A DNA stretch of 64,000 nt from Halomonas salinarum (GTDB lineage: Bacteria > Pseudomonadota > Gammaproteobacteria > Pseudomonadales > Halomonadaceae). The stretch lies in contig NZ_WWNB01000018.1 in NCBI RefSeq assembly GCF_012062845.1, forward strand, positions 1-64,000, in the 5' to 3' direction. Below the pieces are notes generated by a model, which was not told the origin of the DNA, did no database searches, and was given only the letters and a program-made list of their open reading frames with translations. Of the stretch, positions 1-8,228 are shown piece by piece. Positions within the stretch are counted from its first letter, which is position 1. Each line of letters starts with the position of its first letter. The translations under genes and the position numbers were made by a program.

Positions 1-47
1 GCCGGCAACGACAGGCCGGGCTGAAACTGGATAGGATTGCGTGCCAT
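1..47 (-). CDS. IS1595-type transposase, N-terminal end only (cut by window edge)
   Basis: The minus strand reads MARNPIQFQPGLSLPA from an ATG at 47. The opening, with xxNxxQFQxGLSLPxF spacing, is characteristic of IS1595-family transposases, which continue with a zinc-ribbon Cys motif that would lie outside the window. A strong ribosome binding site (GGAGG, 55-59 on the minus strand) precedes the ATG. Only 15-16 residues are visible, so the family call rests on a short but distinctive match. Confidence 0.6.
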   Translation of the reverse strand, partial: MARNPIQFQPGLSLP

Positions 48-349
48 GACGCCACCTCCTTTACTGGACATAACATCAGTATAGGAGAGGCTGGCGGGAT
101 TGTGGCTGATCAACATGAGTAATCAGGAAAACCTAAGACTGTTACATAGGAGATTAGCCGTTTAAATCAATATATCATGTTGTCCTAACATGGTGCGGAT
201 TGCGGTAATCAAGTGGGGGCAATAGCCAGGATCTGCTTTCCTTGCAAACAGCTTCAAGGCCATGGCGGGCCATGCCTGCATAGACCACTGCCTAGGTGCT
301 GACTTTCCAGACAGAACATGGTGTCACTCTCGCGCAGCAACCGATGAGA
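48..349. other. intergenic region next to IS1595-type gene
   Basis: About 300 bases without a convincing gene. The part next to the transposase start (roughly 60-200) is AT-richer than its surroundings and presumably contains the transposase promoter and the terminal repeat of the insertion sequence. I could not define the terminal repeat because its partner is outside the window. Confidence 0.4.
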
Positions 350-604
350 TCACGGTTCGCCCAGTACATCGGCCGACCAGACACGCTCGAATTTGGCGTC
401 GGCCTCGCGCTGCACTGACTTCACGCTTGCGGCGTCTGGCGCTTCATATTCGCAGATCATCCGCCGCCTGTCGGCCGACCAGTAGCTGCGAATCCATCGG
501 ACTCGGTAAAGATCGAGACACGGCACCATGCGCGCCTCGGTCGCCTTCAAGTCCTCTTCGGTCAGGGGTGTGTCGAAGTTTCGTTCGACCATGATATGTG
601 GCAT
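350..604 (-). CDS. DUF4242 (nickel-binding-like) small protein
   Basis: The 84-residue protein starts MPHIMVERNFDTPLTEED and has the pattern of DUF4242 proteins: a beta strand with MxERxF, then a CLxxYRVRWIRSYWSxDRRRMIC segment and a CEYEAPDAASV segment. Some DUF4242 members bind nickel; function here is unknown. A strong ribosome binding site (GGGGAGG) sits 7 bases before the ATG. It lies 21 bp after the end of the BTAD/ATPase regulator on the same strand, so the two probably share a transcript. DUF4242 genes often accompany BTAD-type regulators. Confidence 0.75.
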   Translation of the reverse strand: MPHIMVERNFDTPLTEEDLKATEARMVPCLDLYRVRWIRSYWSADRRRMICEYEAPDAASVKSVQREADAKFERVWSADVLGEP

Positions 605-625
605 GTGTTACCTCCCCGCTCAGCG

Positions 626-1498
626 TTACTGCTCCTTCGTGGGCAGCGCCGGCGCCATGGTGGGGGCGGCAGGGACGACGGCCGCCGCTTCGTCGATGGC
701 CGCCTGCGCCCGTGCATTGAGCCGATCGCGGTTGGCGACTTGCTTGAATAGGCGCCTGACCGCCCTGTCCGAAGCGCCCACATGAGACCGCCCGCCAAGT
801 CGCGCCAGCGTCGCCTCGGCGATGGCGACTTCGCCATGCCGTTGCATGGCAGTCGCCGCGAGCCGCGCTTCCTGGGCAAAAGCCTGTGCTACATCGGGTT
901 GCTCTCGGTGAAGGCAGAGCGACGCGGCCGTATTCAGGGCATAGGCGAGATAACTTTTGTCATCCACGACCCGTAGCCGTGATAACGCCGCTTCCAGCCG
1001 GTCAAACGCTTGCACGCTGCTCTCGGCGAGTTCGGTGAGAGCCTCCAGCGTGTCGGCGACAGGGGCCTCGTTCTCGCCTAACGAAGCAGCAACCACCCGC
1101 AGCTGCTGGCATCGCTCCATTGTGTTGGCGTATCGACCGCGCTCGAATTCGATCACGGCGAGCCAGGTCAGGCATTGGTACTCCCGCCATCGATCCTGCG
1201 CATCACGGGCAAGGTCGAGCGCGCGCTCGATTCGCGCTGCTGCGTGTTCGGTGTTTCCCTCCCAGCGCTCGAGCAGGCCACAACCCCATTGTAGTTCGCA
1301 GACGGTAAGACCGGCGAGGCCAAGGAGGGCTTCGGCTTCTCCAAGCAGGTCTCGCGCCCGGGGAATCTCGGTCTCCAGTTCGATCAGGCAGCGAGCGGTG
1401 TTGGCAAGTTGGCGGGCGAACGTCTCCTGATGCGCCCCGCGTCCGACCTCGGTGGCGCGCTCTGTGCTTTGCTGGGCGCGGAGGGGGTCGCCGCGTTC
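626..1498 (-). pseudogene. C-terminal part of the BTAD/ATPase regulator, cut off by an in-frame amber codon
   Basis: The reading frame of the regulator starting at 3724 continues in phase past the TAG at 1499-1501 and stays open to 626, giving about 290 further residues. The continuation (ERGDPLRAQQSTERATEVGR, later LLGEAEALLGLAGLTVCELQ) has the helical TPR-like composition expected for the C-terminal half of MalT/SARP-type ATPase regulators. The sequence around the stop (LSVLY-stop-ERGDP) fits a single-base change of a Trp or Gln codon. Without read-through this segment is not translated as part of the protein; an ATG at 1156 could in principle restart translation of the last 176 residues. 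Confidence 0.7.
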
Positions 1499-3724
1499 CT
1501 AGTACAGAACCGAGAGCAGATAGTGACCGGTCGCCGCCGCCGAGTGCAAACCCGCCGCTTCGGCATCGCTGACCGCCTTCGCCAGTTCTTTCACCATCTC
1601 CGGAGGTGAGCGCATGGCAGGCCCTGCAGTAGCCAAAAGCTCGACCTTGAAGAGGTGAATCAGTCGCTCGCGACGAAGCGGTTCGTCCGGCAGTTGGTCG
1701 AGATGAGCCCGGCCGCGTCTGGCAAGTGCCGCCGCCTCGACATTGGCGAAGAGCCGCAGGCTCCGCTCGCCGGCGATCACGCAGGCGCGAGCCGCGAATG
1801 CATGATCGCCGGCCAGTTCTGCATGGCGAGCTAGGTCGGTCGCCACGTCATCCTCGCTCTCGACCTTCTCGCTGAGGGCCTGCGCGACCTGCCGATGCAT
1901 CAGCTTGCGACGCGGCTGCGAGATCTGCTGATACGCGACTCGGCGCACGAGGTCATGGACGAAATCATACGTGTCTGGATTGACCGCCCGAACGATGCCA
2001 CGCCGTTCCAGCCCCTCCAGGGCGGCGAGGAGCACCGGCATCTCAAGGCCGGCTAGCCGAACCAACAGGTCGAGGCCGAAGGTGCGCCCCATCGCCGCGG
2101 CCCAGGCGACCAGGCCACGGCCGGGGTCGTACAGCATGTCGAACTGTTGCGCGATCACCGCTTGCAGCGGGCGTCCCGGCCGATGCTGCCCTTCGTGGTA
2201 TGTTCGGGCGAGTTCCAGGGCGAAGAGAGGATGGCCTTCGCTCTCGCCGAAGATGGCCACAGCGTCGATGGCCGGGTCGACTGCCCGCACCAGTTCGGCG
2301 GTGTCCGCCGCACTCAACACCTCCAGAGGGAGCCGAAGCACGCATTCGTCACGTTCGAGGGCTCCTAGCGCACGCGACACGGCGGGATTGTCGACGACTT
2401 CACCCGGCCGGACGGCACAGGCGAATAGCACGGCATCCGAGGGATGCAGGGTCCTAGCCACATAGTGGAAGAGCGCCGAGGAGGCTTCGTCGAGCCACTG
2501 CAGGTCATCCAGCACCACCACTAGGGGCGCCTGCCGGGACAGGTGTCTCAATAGCGAGAGAACCGCTTCGAAAAGCCGGGCACGGTCTGTCGGCACCGCC
2601 GGCGGTGGCCCCCAGTCGGGTCGGAGCAGCACCAGGCTCTGTCGTGCCTCCTCGGGAACTGCATCGGCAGGGACCGCGCGCAAGGCATCACTCCAGACGC
2701 CATAGGGACGCGTCGCTTCTGCCTCGAAGGCACGCCCTTCGAGGCAGCAACCACTGGTCATCGTCATGCGTTCGACGAGATGCTCGAGTAGCCGGCTCTT
2801 GCCGATACCGGGTTCGCCGGTGATGAGCAGGAGTGGCGTTGACCGGCCGTTGGTGGCTGCCAACACCAGTCGCTCGATCTGGGCACGCTCGGCAAGACGG
2901 CCGACGAAGGGAATGACGCGACGGGACCAGCGCCTGGTCGTGACTTCTCCTTCGATCTTCTCCACTTGCGGTTGCAGTGGTAGAGGAGCGAATGATTTCG
3001 GCAGGATGGCTCGCCGGGCCCGATCCAACGCACCGCACGGTGGCACCCCCAACTCTCGTTCGAGCAGCTTGTGAGCCTGCTCGTACTCCGCGAGGGCCTC
3101 GCGTCGGCGCCCCAGCCGACCAAGCAGCCGCACGACATGCGCATGACCGTCTTCCGATAAGGGATCTATCGTCACCAGAGCACGCGCCTGGACGAGCGCC
3201 TCTTCGGGACTGTCGCTCAGCCGGTCGACGAGGGCAGTGTGGGCAGTGAGCCGTAGCTCACTGAGTGCCGCTCGCTCGGCCAGGCACCATGCCTGGAAAC
3301 GATAACAGGCCGGCAGGTCAAGCCCGTCCAGGAACTCACCGCGGAACAGCGCAATGGCGGCTTTGAGCGTCGTCAGGGGCGCATTGGGGATATCGTCGAG
3401 CAGCTCGCGAACCGTGTAGAGATCGACCTCCGCCTCAGGCACGAAAGCAACCCGCAACCGATTCGTCTCCAGGCGGGGTGTGCCGCCAGTGTTGAGCAAG
3501 GGCCGAATCTTGGCCAGGCTCCACCGCAGCTCTCCGCGCGGATCGTTTGGCCCCTCCCACAGCAGGTCACACAGCCACTGGCGCCCATGCGGCCCACCGG
3601 TGGCGACAAGGTAGGCGAGCAACGCGCGAGTCTTCTTCGAAGCCGGTAGGGCGACCTCCACGCCATCGGCGATGAGTTGCAATTCGCCCAGCAAACGAAA
3701 TTCGAGAGGGCGATGGCCTCCCAT
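1499..3724 (-). CDS. BTAD/SARP-like transcriptional regulator with AAA ATPase domain (truncated by amber stop)
   Basis: The protein begins with an OmpR-like winged-helix domain (about residues 5-98), followed by a bacterial transcriptional activator domain (about 100-245) and an AAA_16-type ATPase with Walker A GEPGIGKS at 303-310 and Walker B LVVVLDDLQW at 401-410. Full-length relatives continue with a long TPR region of several hundred residues. Here translation ends at residue 741 on a TAG, although the same frame stays open for a further 290 codons. The gene is divergent from the cupin-GFA-nitrilase operon and is probably its activator, by analogy with SARP regulators that bind heptameric direct repeats. 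The start at 3724 gives a normal domain beginning; the GGAGAC upstream is an acceptable ribosome binding site. Confidence 0.85.
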   Translation of the reverse strand: MGGHRPLEFRLLGELQLIADGVEVALPASKKTRALLAYLVATGGPHGRQWLCDLLWEGPNDPRGELRWSLAKIRPLLNTGGTPRLETNRLRVAFVPEAEVDLYTVRELLDDIPNAPLTTLKAAIALFRGEFLDGLDLPACYRFQAWCLAERAALSELRLTAHTALVDRLSDSPEEALVQARALVTIDPLSEDGHAHVVRLLGRLGRRREALAEYEQAHKLLERELGVPPCGALDRARRAILPKSFAPLPLQPQVEKIEGEVTTRRWSRRVIPFVGRLAERAQIERLVLAATNGRSTPLLLITGEPGIGKSRLLEHLVERMTMTSGCCLEGRAFEAEATRPYGVWSDALRAVPADAVPEEARQSLVLLRPDWGPPPAVPTDRARLFEAVLSLLRHLSRQAPLVVVLDDLQWLDEASSALFHYVARTLHPSDAVLFACAVRPGEVVDNPAVSRALGALERDECVLRLPLEVLSAADTAELVRAVDPAIDAVAIFGESEGHPLFALELARTYHEGQHRPGRPLQAVIAQQFDMLYDPGRGLVAWAAAMGRTFGLDLLVRLAGLEMPVLLAALEGLERRGIVRAVNPDTYDFVHDLVRRVAYQQISQPRRKLMHRQVAQALSEKVESEDDVATDLARHAELAGDHAFAARACVIAGERSLRLFANVEAAALARRGRAHLDQLPDEPLRRERLIHLFKVELLATAGPAMRSPPEMVKELAKAVSDAEAAGLHSAAATGHYLLSVLY

Positions 3725-3750
3725 AGGCGTCTCCTGTCCGGCCGGGCGCT

Positions 3751-3781
3751 ATTCCCATGGTGATTCCCACGGACATTCCCA
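3751..3781 (+). promoter_or_regulatory. three direct ATTCCCA heptamers at 12-bp spacing
   Basis: ATTCCCA occurs at 3751-3757, 3763-3769 and 3775-3781, exactly 12 bp apart, in the divergent promoter region between the BTAD regulator and the cupin operon. SARP-type winged-helix domains are known to bind short direct heptamer repeats with about one-turn spacing (commonly 11 bp), so this is a natural operator candidate. The role is inferred from pattern and location only. Confidence 0.55.
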
Positions 3782-3849
3782 CGCCTGCCTATCAGTCTAG
3801 CGATGTGGACACGCCGACGTCGCTCCGACACTACACTTGGGAGGTTGCC

Positions 3850-4281
3850 ATGAAGACTCTGCTTATTCTTGCATCGCTGTTGCTGTTCTCCACCGACGCC
3901 CTGTCGACGGAGGATAGCGCAACGCCGGTCGGGCCCATGGGGGTCAAGATCACACCCATCCTTGAGGCGAGAGAGACGATCACCGGCCAGGCGATCCGCT
4001 TCCCTCAGGGCGACAACCAGCTCGTGGCCGTTCTGGCGGAAGTCGAGCCCGGCGGTCAAGTGGGGCGTCACCTGCATCCGGTGCCTCTCTTCGTCTACAT
4101 GCTCGAAGGCACACTCTCCATCGAGATCGAGGGGCACGGAACGGAGACGTTCGGTGCGGGCCAAGGGTTCGCCGAAGTGGTCAATACCTGGCACAACGGC
4201 CGCAATCTTGGCGACGTGCCAGCGCGCTTCTTGATCGTGTTCTCAGGTCAGCAGGGTACGCCCAACCTGATTCGTCCCTGA
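3850..4281 (+). CDS. exported cupin-domain protein
   Basis: The 143-residue protein starts with a signal peptide (MKTLLILASLLLFSTDALS) followed by a single cupin fold. The first cupin motif is visible as GGQVGRHLHPVPLFVYMLEG and the second as GFAEVVNTWHNGRN, with the His residues expected for a metal site. A start at 3850 is chosen because GGGAGG lies just upstream and the signal peptide begins there; an earlier in-frame ATG at 3757 would add a non-signal-like tail and overlap the repeat operator. It is the first gene of a cupin-GFA-nitrilase operon. Substrate unknown. Confidence 0.85.
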   Translation: MKTLLILASLLLFSTDALSTEDSATPVGPMGVKITPILEARETITGQAIRFPQGDNQLVAVLAEVEPGGQVGRHLHPVPLFVYMLEGTLSIEIEGHGTETFGAGQGFAEVVNTWHNGRNLGDVPARFLIVFSGQQGTPNLIRP

Positions 4282-4359
4282 GCAGGCGAGCCACATTCTT
4301 ACCATTGCCACGAGCACGATCACGTGAAAGCACAGATACTCAAATGGAAGGCCCCCACC

Positions 4360-4830
4360 ATGGTTAACGACAGCATTTATGACAGTACTCATGACCGCAC
4401 TCACGAAAACACCTACACGGGCAGGTGCTTCTGTGGCGCCGTGGAGCTCGCCGTGACGGGCGAGCCGGTAGCAATGGGCTATTGCCATTGTGACGCCTGC
4501 CGCGCGTGGTCGGCCGGCCCGGTGAATGCCTTCACCCTGTGGAAGCCAGGGAGCGTGAAACTCACCAAGGGGGCCGATAATCTCGCCAGTTTCCAGAAGA
4601 CCGAGCAAAGCATCCGCAAATGGTGTCAGTGCTGCGGCGGACATCTTCTCACCGAACATCCCCTCTGGGGGCTAGTTGACGTCTATGCAGCCGTGCTGCC
4701 CGGGCTGACATTCACGCCGTCCTTGCACGTCAACTATCAGGAGGCGGTCCTGCCTATGCGGGACGGTCTCCCGAAACAACAGGATATTCCCACCGACATG
4801 GGTGGGACCGGCATTCTGCTGGTGGAATGA
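4360..4830 (+). CDS. GFA-family (glutathione-dependent formaldehyde-activating-like) zinc protein
   Basis: A 156-residue protein with the full cysteine pattern of the GFA fold: C23 and C25 (GRCFCGAVEL), C42, C44 and C47 (YCHCDACRAW), and C89, C91 and C92 (KWCQCCGGH). These bind zinc in the family. The family name comes from a proposed formaldehyde-glutathione activity, but most members have no proven reaction. The start at 4360 is the ATG giving the shortest sensible N-terminus; a GTG 12 codons earlier is also open. It lies 79 bp after the cupin gene and 27 bp before the nitrilase. Confidence 0.85.
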   Translation: MVNDSIYDSTHDRTHENTYTGRCFCGAVELAVTGEPVAMGYCHCDACRAWSAGPVNAFTLWKPGSVKLTKGADNLASFQKTEQSIRKWCQCCGGHLLTEHPLWGLVDVYAAVLPGLTFTPSLHVNYQEAVLPMRDGLPKQQDIPTDMGGTGILLVE

Positions 4831-4857
4831 GAAGCATGAAAAAGGAGAAATATCGCC

Positions 4858-5832
4858 ATGAACACGAGAGTCGCAGTGATTCAAAACCCTCCGGTACTGC
4901 TCAAGCGGGACGAGACCATCGAGCAGATGCTGACATTGATCGACGAGGCGGTCGCCGCCGGGGCGACCCTGCTGGTCTTTCCCGAGGCCTACCTGCCCGG
5001 CTATCCCACCTGGATCTGGCGCCTCAGGCCGGGTGGTGACATGGGCCTTTCCGGCGAGATCCATGCTCGACTGCGCGAGAATGCCATCGACCTGGATCGG
5101 GATGACCTGCGCCCTCTTCAGAAGGCTGCGGCCCGCAATGCCGTGACACTGGTGGTGGGCCTGCATGAGCGCGACAGCCGCTACAGTGGCACCACCTTGT
5201 TCAATACCGTGGTGGTGATCGGTTCGGACGGTGCCTTGCTCAACCGCCACCGCAAGATGATGCCGACCAATCCGGAGCGCATGGTCTGGGGCCAGGGCGA
5301 TGCCAGTGGCCTGAGGGTCGTGGATACCCCGGCGGGGCGCCTCGGCAGCCTGATCTGTTGGGAATGCTATATGCCGCTGGCACGTTTCGCGCTCTATGCT
5401 CAGGACCTGGAGATCCTCATCAACCCGACCTGGGATACCGGCGAGATACGCCTGGCCAGCCTGCGGCATATCGCCAGGGAGGGCGGCTGCTGGGTCATTG
5501 CCACCGCGACCGCCATGGAAGGGCGTGACGTCCCCGAAGACTTCCCCGAGCGCGACCGGCTGTTCAGCGCCGACGAATGGATCAATCCCGGGGACGCCAC
5601 CGTGGTCGCCCCCAGCGGTGAGGTGGTCGCCGGTCCGCTGCACCAGCAGAAGGGTATTCTCTATGCCGACATCGATATCCAGGCGGCTCGGCGGGCGCGG
5701 CGCACCCTCGACGTGGGAGGCCACTACGGCCGGCCGGACATCTTCTCGCTGTCGGTGAATCGCGAGCCCCTGCCCCCCGTCGTGTTCTCGGATGACTACC
5801 CCCCTCAACGCCACCTGGACAGAGAGTTCTAG
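4858..5832 (+). CDS. nitrilase (carbon-nitrogen hydrolase)
   Basis: A 324-residue enzyme with the nitrilase triad in place: E43 in FPEAYLPGYP, K133 in HRKMMPT and nucleophile C167 in SLICWECYMP. The CWE(C/N)YMPL signature and the length are typical of true nitrilases (nitrile to carboxylic acid and ammonia) rather than amidases or cyanide dihydratases, though the natural nitrile is not predictable. A GGAG ribosome binding site precedes the ATG. It is the last gene of the cupin-GFA-nitrilase operon, which suggests a small catabolic or detoxification unit under the divergent regulator. Confidence 0.9.
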   Translation: MNTRVAVIQNPPVLLKRDETIEQMLTLIDEAVAAGATLLVFPEAYLPGYPTWIWRLRPGGDMGLSGEIHARLRENAIDLDRDDLRPLQKAAARNAVTLVVGLHERDSRYSGTTLFNTVVVIGSDGALLNRHRKMMPTNPERMVWGQGDASGLRVVDTPAGRLGSLICWECYMPLARFALYAQDLEILINPTWDTGEIRLASLRHIAREGGCWVIATATAMEGRDVPEDFPERDRLFSADEWINPGDATVVAPSGEVVAGPLHQQKGILYADIDIQAARRARRTLDVGGHYGRPDIFSLSVNREPLPPVVFSDDYPPQRHLDREF

Positions 5833-5995
5833 AAGTGGGCTGGCCACGGCAGCGAAGCGTGGCAGATCGGACATGGCAGGCCAAACGTCCTGAGTTGTTT
5901 ATCAAACGGGTGGTCAATCCTCCGGAACCCGACAAATAACCACCCTGAAAGCAAAAGCCTATTCAGGGAAGGTCGGTCACTTCCCGAAAGCAGCG

Positions 5996-6379
5996 TCAGC
6001 GAGCCTTAACCTTACCGATCATTCCTGCCTCGGCATGACCCGGCACCTCGCAGCGGAAGGAGTAGACGCCGGCCTCGCCGACTGTGAAGCTCACCATGCT
6101 GGTTTCTTCACCGGTGATGATTGAGGTCGCCACGTCCAGCGCCGGGATGCTCAGGTCATGGCCCATGACGGCGGCGTTCTCCAGGGTTAGCTTCACCTCG
6201 GTGCCAACCGGCACCTCGATCTGGCTGGGCTCGAACTGGAACCCCGATTGGGCCGTCACACGTACTTCAACGGTATCCTGCTGGGCGGCAGCGGGGGAGG
6301 CGAGCCCGCCGAGCGTGACCGCCATGAGCAGCATCAGGGCTAGCGGGCGCCCGTGAGTAAACAAAGATGGGATCGTCAT
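5996..6379 (-). CDS. exported cupredoxin-domain copper protein
   Basis: A 127-residue protein with an N-terminal signal peptide (ending near ASPAAAQQ) and a plastocyanin/azurin-like domain. The four type-1 copper ligands are visible as H74 (VMGHDLSIP), C110, H115 and M120 (FRCEVPGHAEAGM). It is probably a periplasmic electron carrier. The ATG at 6379 is preferred over one 18 bp upstream because AGGAGG stands 8 bases before it. It lies about 95 bp downstream of the exported protein at 6475-7449 on the same strand, so the two are probably co-expressed. Confidence 0.85.
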   Translation of the reverse strand: MTIPSLFTHGRPLALMLLMAVTLGGLASPAAAQQDTVEVRVTAQSGFQFEPSQIEVPVGTEVKLTLENAAVMGHDLSIPALDVATSIITGEETSMVSFTVGEAGVYSFRCEVPGHAEAGMIGKVKAR

Positions 6380-6474
6380 GCCAAGGTCCTCCTGCATTGG
6401 TTAGGGGGAGGTAGCCGCCCGCTCCCACGGCCTCGGCTGTCACGCGGGCATCCGAGGCCGTGGGAGAGTAACGC

Positions 6475-7449
6475 TCAGTCGCCGCCCAGCTCCCATTCCA
6501 CGATGTGGTCCTCTTCGAACATCATGTGAATGAAGGGTTGGGTCTGGCCGTTGGGGAGTTCGAAGGCGGTCTTCACCGGCTCGAAGACCGGTCCCTGCGG
6601 CGTGGGCTTGATCGGCATCACGATCAGGTGCGTATGGTGCTCCTGGCTGGGGATGTGGCGTTCACCGGGTGACAGAGGCATCTCTTCATCCAGTGCCAGC
6701 GAGTAGTCTCGCTTGCGCACGACCTCGGTGGTCATCAGGTGAGCCACCTTGGTGTCCACCTGCTCACCGTTGATGTAGAGATGCACGATGCCCCACCAGG
6801 CGCCATGGGTATACTCTTTGGGCATCAGTGGGGAACCGGTACCGGTGGTGCCGTGCAGCCAGCCGTCGGTGAAAACCCCGCCCTGGGTGTCGTAGCCGGG
6901 GAACGGTGGCTGGACCACATGATCGAATTCCAGCCGGTAACGGTTGCCCGCAGGGTCGTGGAACCAGGTCTCCAGCTCGACTTCGTCAGGCGTGTTACCC
7001 GGTTTACCGGGTTGGTCCTCGGCCACGCGGTCGAGCAGGGTGGTGCGGAAGTAGCCGCTCTGGTCCGGGGGCAGGGGCCTGGCCTTGTCGCTGAAGGGCG
7101 TGGGCTGCTGGAAGGCCGTGTAGGCGGTGCCCGCCGCGTTGGTGCCGCGAGCCGCCTCCGGCGCCGCGACCAGGATCGGCAGTGTCTCGAGCAGGGAGCG
7201 GATCGGCGGCTTGTCGACCTCTTCCAAGACCTGGGCCAGAGTCCGCTTGGGATCATCCGGGGTGCCGAATACTGCCTCGCTCAGCCGGCGGGGGCCGGGC
7301 AGCACCCAGTAGACCGTCTTGCCGGCCTCCTGCTCGATCACCGCCTTGTTGATCAGGGGACCGCTCTTGTCGGCGCCGGCCGCTACCGTGCCACTGGCGT
7401 ATAGTATGGCGGCGGCCAGTACCGTTATCTTGGGAATCTGGAACTGCAT
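6475..7449 (-). CDS. exported protein of unknown function
   Basis: A 324-residue protein with a clear signal peptide (QIPKITVLAAAILYASGTVAAG) and no domain I recognise. The mature part is rich in His, Pro and acidic residues, with segments such as YTHGAWWGIVHLYINGE, SQEHHTHLIVMPIKP and FIHMMFEEDHIVEWELGGD; the histidine clusters could bind metal. A start at 7449 is favoured because GGGAAG lies at the right distance, while the ATG at 7455 is too close to it. It precedes the cupredoxin gene, so a shared periplasmic copper or redox role is possible but unproven. Confidence 0.7.
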   Translation of the reverse strand: MQFQIPKITVLAAAILYASGTVAAGADKSGPLINKAVIEQEAGKTVYWVLPGPRRLSEAVFGTPDDPKRTLAQVLEEVDKPPIRSLLETLPILVAAPEAARGTNAAGTAYTAFQQPTPFSDKARPLPPDQSGYFRTTLLDRVAEDQPGKPGNTPDEVELETWFHDPAGNRYRLEFDHVVQPPFPGYDTQGGVFTDGWLHGTTGTGSPLMPKEYTHGAWWGIVHLYINGEQVDTKVAHLMTTEVVRKRDYSLALDEEMPLSPGERHIPSQEHHTHLIVMPIKPTPQGPVFEPVKTAFELPNGQTQPFIHMMFEEDHIVEWELGGD

Positions 7450-7699
7450 CGTCATCTTCCCGGCGGCAGACCTGGCTTCCGCTCTGCCTGCTGCCTATGG
7501 TGAAATGTCTGACTCAACATGCCACTCCCGCCTGGGCGGCACCGGAGAGGGTGCCTGTACCGAACGGCAGGGCATTCACTCCTTGTGTCGTGGAGTGGAT
7601 GCATTCCTTACAGGCGAGAATGCATTTCTTACTACAGGTGAAGGCAGGCGGTTGATTGACTCCGTGAAGGCGTTGGTGATCGGGGTGTCGGTCTCGAAT

Positions 7700-8070
7700 T
7701 AGGTCAGCACCTCCTCACGCCAGCCGTTGACAGCGCTGACGAGATCCTTCCTGAAGCCCTTGCGGACCTTGCCCGGGGCATGGCATGCGAACGACTTGGA
7801 ATTTATCGACCACGAGGCGGGCGACCTGCTCGGGGCAGCAACTCGTCCTGGTCGGCGTGGCCGAAGTAGACGCGTACCTCGATGCTTTCGACCAGGTGCA
7901 CGGCGCTGCTCGCGTCGTCGGCGTCCGCCAGCCGGGCCGAGTGAACCCCGGCCGCGTTGGACCACCACCCGCGGCGCCTCCCCGGATCCCGCGACCTGAG
8001 ACTTCCTCGGGCCTGCCCCCTCGAACCCGTCCCGCTCGTACGGCCGCCTCGGTCGACGGGCGCGGCTAGT
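7700..8070 (-). pseudogene. decayed dienelactone-hydrolase-like remnant
   Basis: On the minus strand a segment around 7830-7950 reads NAAGVHSARLADADDASSAV then HLVESIEVRVYFGHADQDE, after which a +1 shift gives PEQVARLVVDK. This follows the dienelactone hydrolase pattern of a His-Gly loop, a strand with VYxGxADxD and then PPEQ. No intact start or full domain is present, so this is a remnant. The similarity is from memory of the family pattern and is moderate. Confidence 0.45.
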
Positions 8071-8123
8071 CACCTGCTGGGCTTCCTCGTCACTCCTGAG
8101 CCGTATTCGACAAAAGTCGTTTT

Positions 8124-8158
8124 GAGTAAACGTTTACTCTATCAGCGTAAACGTTTAC
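8124..8158. promoter_or_regulatory. two tandem LacI-family operators
   Basis: GAGTAAACGTTTACTC (8124-8139) and GTAAACGTTTAC (8147-8158) are perfect palindromes with a central CG, the classic half-site form of LacI/GalR-family operators. Their centres are 21 bp apart, i.e. two helical turns, so two dimers would bind the same DNA face. They lie 70-100 bp before the ThuA-like gene. The LacI-family gene at 10237 is the obvious candidate regulator. Confidence 0.8.
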
Positions 8159-8228
8159 TTTTCTCTCCATGTCGCGGCGAATGGCGGCGACTCCATGCCC
8201 GCCAGGGCACGATCACGAGGAGACAGCC

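Noticed and set aside
3757..3849. Longer cupin protein starting at 3757
   Set aside because: It would run through the ATTCCCA repeats and bury the signal peptide; the ATG at 3850 has a good ribosome site.
4672..5874. 400-codon frame antisense to the nitrilase
   Set aside because: The nitrilase triad and operon context settle the plus strand; the antisense frame is compositionally biased.
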